From: Nocardia mexicana NBRC 108244
GTDB taxonomy: Bacteria > Actinomycetota > Actinomycetes > Mycobacteriales > Mycobacteriaceae
Length of the DNA stretch: 64,000 nucleotides
NCBI RefSeq assembly: GCF_001613165.1
Contig: NZ_BDBV01000080.1
Coordinates: 33,812-97,811, forward strand
Reading direction: 5' to 3'
Made by a program: the position numbers and the translations under genes. A model generated the notes under the pieces. That model did not search any database. It was not told where the DNA came from and saw only the letters and a program-made list of their open reading frames with translations. Shown in pieces: positions 42,614 through 50,210 of this stretch. Within the stretch, counting starts at the first letter, position 1. Every line of letters begins with the position of its first letter.

Positions 42614-44457
42614 GGCTCAACCTCCGGTTCGATCACCGGCCGCACCGAATCCATCGTCTTACCCAGCGCCTGCTCGAGATGGAGGGGGGAGTCCAGGTAC
42701 TTCGCCCGCCGATGACCCGCTCCGGCTGGCTGACCCTGAGCTCCGGCGCCGGGGGGCGCCGACGGCCCGGGCGTGCCGCCCATCGGAACCCCGGATCCAC
42801 TCGGCACCGCGGGGGACGCACCGCCCGGCATGTCCGGACCGAACGGGATGCTCGCACGCGGGAACAAGCGCGCCGGATCCAGCGGATTCGGCGGCGCCGG
42901 AATCCCGGCGGCGCCGCCGCCCCCGCCTCGCCCAGCGCCGTTGCCGGGCTCCGGAGGACCGGGGATGCCTGGGATTTTGCCTTCCTCGGCCATCTTCGCC
43001 ACCTGCGTCCCGGCAGTGACCATCCCGTTCACCGCGGAGGACGCCGCTTGGATGCCCTGGTTGATCGCCGACATGAGCGGAGCGACACCGTTCGCGCTGT
43101 TCGCGCCGGTAGCCGGTGGCGGTGTTACGGGCGAGGAGTTCGGATCGCTCGAAGGCGGGGTGCTCGAGGGTGGAGCGGGGGGCGAGACCTCGGGCTTGCC
43201 TGAGTGAGGCCGACTGGCAGGCGGGTCCTGCGGTGGAGTCGGCGACGTGCTGGAGCCACTGGGCAGTGGTGGTGGCGCTGTATGCCCCATCGAATCCCCT
43301 CCGGAGTCACCCTTTGCGCCGTGATCGCCCCCTGAGCCGGGCCCTCCGGCGCTCGTCGCGTTGCCACTGCCGTCGTTGCAATCGTCGGATTTGTCACCGT
43401 GATCTCCGCTGCCGTTATTCCCTTTATTCCCGTCGCCGCCTCCATTCGAGCCATTGCCGCCGTTCCCGCCTCCCCCAGCGCTTCCGCCGTCGCTCGGAGG
43501 CGGCGGAGGAGGGCCGAAGACGTTCACCATGGGCATGTAATGGCCAGCATTCTGTATACCGGCCTTGTAGTCCTCGTCATAGTATTTTCGGAAGTCCTCC
43601 ATATCGTTGGAGTCGTGGTCGTCGCCGTCGTACTCATCAGCGTCTTCCGTGTTGAGAAAGGTTGCATGCAGGCATCGCGACACATAATCCAGATTTTCTT
43701 CCATCCTGTGCAGCTCATCTGTGAAACTTTCCACATGCGCTACAATCCTATTGACCGCACCTATGGACGCATCCCTCCCCTCCCCACCCCAATCATCGGA
43801 CGGAATACTCTTGATTCCGGCCTTGAAGTTCCCCAGCTCCGCACCTAGATTTTCCCGCAAGTACTTGTAAGCGTACGCCGCGTCCGCAGCCTTTTCCGCC
43901 TTACCCCCAATGGAGATAACGAAATCCCTCGCCATTGCGTCCGTATACGAATCGGACGGCTTTACGTCGATCTCGATCTTGCCGCTACCGTCACCACCCA
44001 GCCCCTTCGGCACGTCCGAATTTCCGGACAGGCCTGGCCTATTTCCGATGGGCGCCGGCGCCGAATTGGGATCTGGAGCAGGTTTCGTTACATTGCCGAT
44101 CTCTTCTGCGGATTTATTGTCCGCACGCATGTAGGCTTTGCCCGCCTCGACGAAGGTATCCGCCAAATTCTGAAGAATTACCGAGTAGGACCGCAGGTTC
44201 TCCTGAACGCCGATCCCCTTTTCGTTGAACACTCCGGCCAACTTTACACCGCCGGGCTCATTGGAGAACTGTTCTATACTCGTCAATTTGCGATCGTCGA
44301 TCACTCGATTGTAAACTGTCATGTGATCGACCAGATCAACGCACGCCTTGACGCATTTTTCGATCGCGCCCGGGTGCAGTGTTATCTTCCCACCCTTCGC
44401 CTTTTCCTTGAGATCCGGCCACTCTGTCGAGTCCTTCTTGTCCTTGATATCGGCCAT
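42610..44457 (-). CDS. ESX substrate-like protein with Pro/Gly-rich tail, 615 aa
   Basis: The start MADIKDKK at 44457 is preceded by GAGAGGATT. Residues 1-330 are helical, with two WXG/PPE-like helical hairpins (VKACVDLVDHMTVYNRVIDD; VGAVNRIVAH-type helix after DDWGGEGRD). Residues about 340-600 are very rich in Gly, Pro, Ser and Asn, as in EspB/EspI/EspK-type ESX substrates. The C-terminus ends RPVIEPEVEP. The gene is coupled to the EspG-like gene by a 4-nt overlap and follows the 1461-aa gene by 33 nt. It is probably exported with or for the CpnT-like protein. Confidence 0.7.
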   Translation of the reverse strand: MADIKDKKDSTEWPDLKEKAKGGKITLHPGAIEKCVKACVDLVDHMTVYNRVIDDRKLTSIEQFSNEPGGVKLAGVFNEKGIGVQENLRSYSVILQNLADTFVEAGKAYMRADNKSAEEIGNVTKPAPDPNSAPAPIGNRPGLSGNSDVPKGLGGDGSGKIEIDVKPSDSYTDAMARDFVISIGGKAEKAADAAYAYKYLRENLGAELGNFKAGIKSIPSDDWGGEGRDASIGAVNRIVAHVESFTDELHRMEENLDYVSRCLHATFLNTEDADEYDGDDHDSNDMEDFRKYYDEDYKAGIQNAGHYMPMVNVFGPPPPPPSDGGSAGGGGNGGNGSNGGGDGNKGNNGSGDHGDKSDDCNDGSGNATSAGGPGSGGDHGAKGDSGGDSMGHTAPPPLPSGSSTSPTPPQDPPASRPHSGKPEVSPPAPPSSTPPSSDPNSSPVTPPPATGANSANGVAPLMSAINQGIQAASSAVNGMVTAGTQVAKMAEEGKIPGIPGPPEPGNGAGRGGGGGAAGIPAPPNPLDPARLFPRASIPFGPDMPGGASPAVPSGSGVPMGGTPGPSAPPGAGAQGQPAGAGHRRAKYLDSPLHLEQALGKTMDSVRPVIEPEVEP

Positions 44458-44490
44458 TCGTATCAATCCTCTCAGGGTATGCATCCGCCG

Positions 44491-47400
44491 TCAGTCACCG
44501 ATCGCCTTCCTCCGCGACGACTCCGGACCACCGAATCCGTCCGACTGCGTGCCCTCGCCGCCCAATGTGAAAGGCATATCGACAATTTCGGCTTCGGGTA
44601 GGCCGGATCTCGGCAAGTCCGGTCCACCGGCGTCCGTGTGCTCGTTCTGATCCCGCTTGCCGAGGCGTACACGTGGCTTGCGCTTGCGTACGAGGGGCCT
44701 CGAACGGTCGTCTGCCACATTGGTTCCCGAGAATCCCGGTGGCCCCAAGGACCCTGGCGAAACCGGACCACCCGGCAGCATCGGCGTTCCCGCCGAATCC
44801 GTTCCCAGCGGGAAGGGCGAATCGCCCACCTGCGGACCGGATTCCGGCCGCCATGGCGGCTTCGGCGTACTGCCGTCCTCGCGCATGCCCAACGCATCGG
44901 TCCGATCCGAGGCATCGGTCTCGGGTTTTCCCGGAGGCACCTGAGTATCCGACAGACCCGGCGGCCCCGCATCGGAACCCTTCGTCGGCACAGGATCTTC
45001 CAGATGCCGTGCGTAGTTGGATGAGTCCGGCTCCGACAGCGCGGGGTCGGACGGCGACGACTCGGGGAGCGACAGCATTGCCGGGGCATGAGCCTGGGGC
45101 GCCGGTTCCAACGGCCGCTGCGGATCCATCCCGGGCAGCGCACGCGAGCCAGGCGGATCCCACAGGGACGCAGCCACATCCGATCTCGACAGCCGACTCG
45201 AATAGTCGGGCACATCGGATGGCAGGGCATTCCCCATCAGCCCAAGTGGACTAGAATCACACGGATCCGGCGGACACGGATCCGGCGGACACGGATCCGG
45301 CGGACACGGATCCGGCGGACACGGATCCGGCGGACACGGATCCGGCGGACACGGATCCGGCGGACACGGATCCGGCGGACACGGATCCGAACCGTCCGGA
45401 GGAATCCACTCGTCCGGGCCCGGTGCTTCCGGAGCGGAGTACGCCCCCGGCATGGCGATCCTCCAGTACCGCTTGGGCCGGGTCTTGGCGGTCATGTCGC
45501 TGCCATCGGCAACAGGAACACGTCGATCGGCGGGAGCGCGCTGGGCACCGTCCGGATCGGTCACGAAGTACCGGCCGTCCTTGTCACGCGTCCATGTCGT
45601 GCCGTCCGGACGCAGCCCGCGTCCGGAACCGTCCGGCAACTCGGTCCGAGTGGCGCCATCGTGCCGAACCTCCAGAGTCTTCGGCGATTCTCCGGCGACT
45701 GCCACCGGGTGCTGGATGCGCGCCATCCCATCGGGCATCAACGAGCGTTCGACGCCGCTGGTGTCAGTGATCTTGATGCCGTCGAACCGGATTTCCGACT
45801 TCGAGCCGTCTTTGTGCATGACATCGAGTCCGCCTGGAACATCTTTCACAGTCGTTCCTCCCGCGGGCCACTCCCATCCGCGTGGCACGGGTGCGCCGTC
45901 GACCCGTAAGCCTCCGCGCCGGGTCTTCTCGAAGATCGGCCCATCGAGTCCACTCACCCCGACCTTCCCGCCGGAATCAGACGAAAGCTCCGCACCATCA
46001 GGTCGGTGCACCCGAATGGCGCCTGGCTGGGCATGGCCGCCGAGTTCGGCGATGCCCCGGGTACCGTCGGGGTGCAGGACCGATGCGACGGCGCCCTTGA
46101 TATCCCTTGGCAATTCGATTCCGAAGAACTTCTGGACACCGAAGAACTTCCGCATGCCGAGGGAGTTCGTCAGCGACGGGAACGTCTCGGGATCCGTTGC
46201 GATGTAATGCGTTCCGTCCGGAGTGAAGACGGTGACGGGACCGTCCGGCTCCACCGTCACCCGTGTGCCGTCGATATCCTCGAACCGTGTCGCATCGCGC
46301 GCATCGACCTTCCACGTCGAACCATCCGGGCGCACACCCCATTTCGTGCCATCGGGCCGCGTCGCCTCCATCGATCCATCGGATCGCACCTCCCGCCCCG
46401 TGCCGTCCGGATATCCGGTCCGGACCTGACCGTTCGACAGGGTCTCGCGCACCACGCCGTGCTTGTCCGTCGTCGTAACGCCGCCTCGACTGTCGCTGCC
46501 GTCCCTGCCGTCCAACCCATTCCGGCCGACTGCCGATACCGTGCCGTCCTTATGACGGACCTGCAGGCCGTCCGGGGTCTTCGACACTTCGAGACCGCCG
46601 AGCTTCGGTAGCAGCGCCGTCACTCCCCCGTCGGCATCGGGCCGGATTTCGTGCACTGTGCCGCCGGGTTCGGTAACTCGCACAACGCCTTCGGCGTCCT
46701 TCACGACCACGGTGTCGTCGGGGAGCTTGATGTGTGCCTTGCCCTTCGGGTCCCACACCAGCTCGACGCCATCGGGACGGTTCAAACGAACCTTTCCGTC
46801 CTGCAGCTCAGCGCCCAGCTGCTTGATCGAATGCCCGCCCATCTCGACGATTCCGCGTGTCCCGTCCGGGAGAGACACCGACGCTATCCCCCGCCCCATC
46901 GGATCCGTGCGATCCGCCGCGACGTGAACACTCCCATCGGGAGGCTGGGTCATGCGGCCACTCGAACCCGACCACAATGCGGTGTCGTCACGACCGCCGC
47001 GGACGACAACGGCGCCCGTAGCGGAATCCGACTCAACCGTTGTACCGTCGGGCTTGACTACGGTGGTCCTGCCGTCTGCCTCGGTTCGTACCCAACCGTT
47101 CGGCCGCACGGTCGTGATGGAGCCGTCCGTCCCTCGCGTCCGCATCGAACCATCCGGCAGGACTACGTGGGTCGTGCCGTCCGGCCGCGTATACGGCGTA
47201 TCCGTTTTTCCGATGAGCCTCGTGTGCGCGTGATCGGAGTCGATCACCTCCGCTGACGCTCCGGATCGGACCTGCAGCACAACGTCGTCACCCGGTCGGG
47301 TAACCAGGAGGTCGCCGACTTCGTCGACCCGGTATCGGGTCCCGTCGGGGCCATCGAACACAGCATGGCCGTCCTCGTTCCGCCCCCACTGGAGTCTGCC

Positions 47401-48876
47401 GACCGGATCGGCGGGGGATCCCTCGTCCCCAACCCCGTGCGGGATCACTCCCGGGCCATCCGATCGACTGTCGTCGACGCCACCGGCCTCAACCGACCGG
47501 CCAGCGGAGGAATCTTCCGGCCGCGAACCGGCCACCTCGGATCCTGGACCCGCAGACACGAATCCGGGCTGCGAACCACCCGCTGCCGCCGAGCCCGCCC
47601 CACCGGGTCTCGGACCAGCGCCGGGCTCTGTCGAACTGTGTGTCACAGACTGACCCGCCCCCGTGCCCACCGGCGAACTTCGCTGCGACGGAGCCTGAGC
47701 GGGCGAAGATTCCGGGCGCGCCGGACCTCCACCCGGATCCGTTGCCACACTGGCGGCCGACGAGGAGGTCGCGCCCGGCGCGGCGGCCAGGCCGTCTCGT
47801 TCGTGATTGTCCGCGGTTTCCCCACCGCGCCGATGCTGGGGCGTGACGTCCTCATTCCGGCTCACGTTCGACCCTCGGTCCGCCACCGGCCGGTCCGGCA
47901 CCGCGACCGTGTCTACCTCGAAGTTCCTACCGGCGGGAAGCGCGGTCTTCTGGCGCATACCGAGCTGACTGCCGACTATCCCGCCGCGGGCTGCCGCTCC
48001 GGCCCAGCCGTGGGGGGTGCCGAAGAGACCCGCCCAGTCGCCGGTCATCAGCCCTGCGGGGATGTTGCTGGCGAAGGTGCCCACAAGTCCTGTCGTGGCG
48101 CCGATGCCGGAACCCACAGCGCTGCGCAGCCACGGATTGTCCAGCTTGTTCCCCAATGCGGCATACGATTTCGCCCCCGCCCAGTCGCTGAACTTCCGTC
48201 CGACCGGGGACGCCACACCGGCCGCCACGAGCGAGGTTCCGAATTGCAAACCGTTGAAGTTCCGCCGCGTCCCCCCTGCCATCTGGCCGATCTGCACGCC
48301 CCCGTCGATCGCACCGGAGATGAGCATCGCCTCACCGATCTTCACCAGGTACTTCGTGGCGATCCCCTGCAGTCGCGGACCCATCCAGGCCGTTGCCTGG
48401 GCAACTCGTGCAATCAGTTTGTCTTCCAGCAGACGGAGGAATGAACGGGCGGCAGCGATCAGCCCGGCCTGCTCCGCCGGTGCGGTGGGCGGGAACCGCC
48501 ACGCCCACAGGATCTCGATCGCCAGCACCGCCAGCGACACGATGACGGCCAGCTTTTGCCCCTCGATTTCGGTTCCCATATCGAAGGTGGAATCGGACAT
48601 GGTGGCCAGGTGTTGTGCCAGCGATTCCAGCGACTTGTCTCCGGAGCGCAATTCGCCGTACAGCGCGCCCATCTTCGCGCCGCCATCGCCGTCTGGATAT
48701 GCCGCCACGGTCCCCCGCGCCGCGGCGTCGATGTCCGGGAGCAGGGCGCGCAGGCCACGTGACGCCGTCTGCCAGTCGTAGGCGACCGCGCGCATCGCCG
48801 TCTCATCCCCGTCCGGCCACGCCGCACCCGCCACCCACCCGAGCCATCGGAGCCCCTCCGGTAGTTCGATGCCCAC
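44491..48876 (-). CDS. CpnT-like N-terminal domain protein with PDG repeats, 1461 aa
   Basis: Residues 1-120 match the WXG100_2/CpnT-like domain (LRWLGWVAGAAWPDGDETAM), followed by membrane-prone helices (LAVIVSLAVLAIEILWAWRF) and a Gly-rich stretch to about 315. After a Ser/Pro linker, residues about 490-1150 are strand-rich repeats built on PDGT/PDGS (TTHVVLPDGSMRTRGTDGSI), resembling a beta-solenoid or propeller passenger. RPKR with IAMPGAYSAP and W near residue 1150 matches the end of the 851-aa protein. Then come the DPCPP repeats and a Pro-rich tail with basic cluster RKRKPRVRLGKR. No enzymatic domain is recognised. The GTG start lies 17 nt after the YbaB-like gene. Confidence 0.8.
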   Translation of the reverse strand: MGIELPEGLRWLGWVAGAAWPDGDETAMRAVAYDWQTASRGLRALLPDIDAAARGTVAAYPDGDGGAKMGALYGELRSGDKSLESLAQHLATMSDSTFDMGTEIEGQKLAVIVSLAVLAIEILWAWRFPPTAPAEQAGLIAAARSFLRLLEDKLIARVAQATAWMGPRLQGIATKYLVKIGEAMLISGAIDGGVQIGQMAGGTRRNFNGLQFGTSLVAAGVASPVGRKFSDWAGAKSYAALGNKLDNPWLRSAVGSGIGATTGLVGTFASNIPAGLMTGDWAGLFGTPHGWAGAAARGGIVGSQLGMRQKTALPAGRNFEVDTVAVPDRPVADRGSNVSRNEDVTPQHRRGGETADNHERDGLAAAPGATSSSAASVATDPGGGPARPESSPAQAPSQRSSPVGTGAGQSVTHSSTEPGAGPRPGGAGSAAAGGSQPGFVSAGPGSEVAGSRPEDSSAGRSVEAGGVDDSRSDGPGVIPHGVGDEGSPADPVGRLQWGRNEDGHAVFDGPDGTRYRVDEVGDLLVTRPGDDVVLQVRSGASAEVIDSDHAHTRLIGKTDTPYTRPDGTTHVVLPDGSMRTRGTDGSITTVRPNGWVRTEADGRTTVVKPDGTTVESDSATGAVVVRGGRDDTALWSGSSGRMTQPPDGSVHVAADRTDPMGRGIASVSLPDGTRGIVEMGGHSIKQLGAELQDGKVRLNRPDGVELVWDPKGKAHIKLPDDTVVVKDAEGVVRVTEPGGTVHEIRPDADGGVTALLPKLGGLEVSKTPDGLQVRHKDGTVSAVGRNGLDGRDGSDSRGGVTTTDKHGVVRETLSNGQVRTGYPDGTGREVRSDGSMEATRPDGTKWGVRPDGSTWKVDARDATRFEDIDGTRVTVEPDGPVTVFTPDGTHYIATDPETFPSLTNSLGMRKFFGVQKFFGIELPRDIKGAVASVLHPDGTRGIAELGGHAQPGAIRVHRPDGAELSSDSGGKVGVSGLDGPIFEKTRRGGLRVDGAPVPRGWEWPAGGTTVKDVPGGLDVMHKDGSKSEIRFDGIKITDTSGVERSLMPDGMARIQHPVAVAGESPKTLEVRHDGATRTELPDGSGRGLRPDGTTWTRDKDGRYFVTDPDGAQRAPADRRVPVADGSDMTAKTRPKRYWRIAMPGAYSAPEAPGPDEWIPPDGSDPCPPDPCPPDPCPPDPCPPDPCPPDPCPPDPCPPDPCPPDPCDSSPLGLMGNALPSDVPDYSSRLSRSDVAASLWDPPGSRALPGMDPQRPLEPAPQAHAPAMLSLPESSPSDPALSEPDSSNYARHLEDPVPTKGSDAGPPGLSDTQVPPGKPETDASDRTDALGMREDGSTPKPPWRPESGPQVGDSPFPLGTDSAGTPMLPGGPVSPGSLGPPGFSGTNVADDRSRPLVRKRKPRVRLGKRDQNEHTDAGGPDLPRSGLPEAEIVDMPFTLGGEGTQSDGFGGPESSRRKAIGD
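45263..45388. repeat. 15-bp in-frame tandem repeat (unit GGATCCGGCGGACAC)
   Basis: Nine GGATCC hexamers occur exactly every 15 bp from 45263 to 45383, eight of them in full units that appear identical. On the minus strand this encodes eight DPCPP pentapeptides in the 1461-aa protein. The perfect identity implies recent expansion or slippage. Copy number is likely to vary between strains. Confidence 0.9.
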
Positions 48877-48893
48877 TTCGGCGCGACCTCACG

Positions 48894-49391
48894 TCACTCG
48901 TCGCGATCCCGAACCACGGACCGCCGTGGATCGAGCCGTTCGAAGCGATCGGATTCGCCAGTGCCACTGTATGATTCACGGTTCGATGAGCCCGGTGGCG
49001 TGATCGGGGCCGACGGCGCCACGGGAATCACCGCACCCAGGTCCGGCGCCCCCTCGACCAATTCGGACAGGCTCGGTAACCGCAACTTGCGGTCCAGCAG
49101 CGGCTGCATCAGTTCGTTGCCTCGACGCGCGGCGTCGGCCGCGGCCGCTTGCACGGCCTCGGTCATCGCGGCGGCGATCTCGTCGTAGGTCAGGTCTGCG
49201 ATATCGTCGGCGAACCGCGTCTCGATCAGGATCCCATCCGCATTGACGACAACCGTTATTCGCTTCTCGCACGCGGTTGCCGTCGCCGTGATCTGCGCCC
49301 GATCGCGCTGTATCCGGGCCATTCCCTCGAACTGTTCCGACATGGCGTCCAACATCATCGCGGCATCGGCCGCAAGCCGCTCATTCGTCAT
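48894..49391 (-). CDS. YbaB/EbfC-fold protein paired with the 1461-aa CpnT-like gene, 165 aa
   Basis: The start MTNERLAA at 49391 has GGAGGCTTCC before it. Residues about 25-115 follow the YbaB/EbfC pattern: RAQITATATACEKRITVVVN then ADGILIETRFADD and a long C-terminal helix with AAADAARRGNEL. YbaB proteins are dimeric and nucleoid-associated in bacteria, but actinobacterial type VII loci often carry such proteins next to WXG-domain toxins. It is close to the 165-aa protein encoded divergently at 49679 (RFADDI, then DLTYDEIA or DLTFSEIA; RLPSLSELVEG or RLPTLSDLVEG). I infer a chaperone or targeting role for the following gene. Confidence 0.75.
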   Translation of the reverse strand: MTNERLAADAAMMLDAMSEQFEGMARIQRDRAQITATATACEKRITVVVNADGILIETRFADDIADLTYDEIAAAMTEAVQAAAADAARRGNELMQPLLDRKLRLPSLSELVEGAPDLGAVIPVAPSAPITPPGSSNRESYSGTGESDRFERLDPRRSVVRDRDE

Positions 49392-49678
49392 CGGAAGCCT
49401 CCACGATCGGGTGCGATAAGGGCCGACCACGCTACGTGGCCGGGTGCTGAACAAGATCCAACAATGTCGGGATAATCAACTGGTCACCACCCGATAAGCA
49501 TGTCTGGTCAATCGTGAACAAATCATGAACCGATCAATTTCTGCTCAATGCGCATCGGCGCCGTCGTGTGCATAATCGACCGCGGAATCGAAACGAGCTG
49601 CTCGGCGGATCGACAACTGACAGCTCATGGTTCTGCGTGGGAATGAATCAAATCTGGTCGGTGGTGAGAGGAATCGGC
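49392..49678. promoter_or_regulatory. Divergent intergenic region between two YbaB/CpnT-like units
   Basis: About 287 nt, visibly more A+T-rich than its surroundings (for example around 49505-49545), separates the divergent YbaB-like genes. Promoters for both effector units are expected here. CATAAT at 49571 could be a -10 element for the plus-strand unit, but no convincing -35 is seen, so I do not place start sites. Confidence 0.5.
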
Positions 49679-50176
49679 ATGGCAAACGAGACACTGAAGA
49701 CCGATCTCGCCGACCTGCTGGAAACGGTGAACGACCAGATCAGGTCGCTGGAGGAAGCGCATCGACAGCGCGCGCAATTGACCGCCACCGCCTCGGTGTA
49801 CGAAGGCCGGGTGAGGGTCACCGTCAACGCCGACAGCGTGGTGGTTCAGACCCGGTTCGCCGACGACATCGATGACCTCACCTTCTCCGAAATCGCCGAG
49901 GGAGTGACCGCCGCGGCACAGGCCGCCGCGGCCGAGGTGACCCGCCGGGCCGAGAAACTGATCGAACCGATGCGGCGCGCCCGCTCCCGGCTACCTACGC
50001 TGTCCGATCTGGTCGAAGGTCTCCCGGATCTCCAGACGAAGGTCCCCGAGCCGGTGCGCGCTCCGACCGACGTGCCCGTGACACCTGGCCGCGCACGCTC
50101 CGAGGAGCCTCGCGACCATGTCACAGGCATAGATAGGTCGTTCCGGAACGCCCGCATCTTCGACGACGGCCGGTAA
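49679..50176 (+). CDS. YbaB/EbfC-fold protein paired with the giant effector gene, 165 aa
   Basis: The start MANETLKT at 49679 is preceded by GAGAGGAATCGGC. The core QLTATASVYEGRVRVTVNAD, VVVQTRFADDIDDLTFSEIA and the helix QAAAAEVTRRAEKLIEPM match the YbaB/EbfC fold and its divergent paralogue, which has exactly the same length. The C-terminal about 35 residues are polar. The giant CpnT-like gene begins 35 nt downstream, so the two form an operon. A DNA-binding role cannot be excluded, but repeated association with CpnT-like genes suggests a secretion partner. Confidence 0.75.
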   Translation: MANETLKTDLADLLETVNDQIRSLEEAHRQRAQLTATASVYEGRVRVTVNADSVVVQTRFADDIDDLTFSEIAEGVTAAAQAAAAEVTRRAEKLIEPMRRARSRLPTLSDLVEGLPDLQTKVPEPVRAPTDVPVTPGRARSEEPRDHVTGIDRSFRNARIFDDGR

Positions 50177-50210
50177 CGCACCGCGCCGGACTCAGCAAGG
50201 TACCCCGAAG

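Noticed and set aside
45263..45388. Regularly spaced repeats resembling a CRISPR array
   Set aside because: Units are 15 bp, contiguous, without spacers, and lie in frame in a coding gene.
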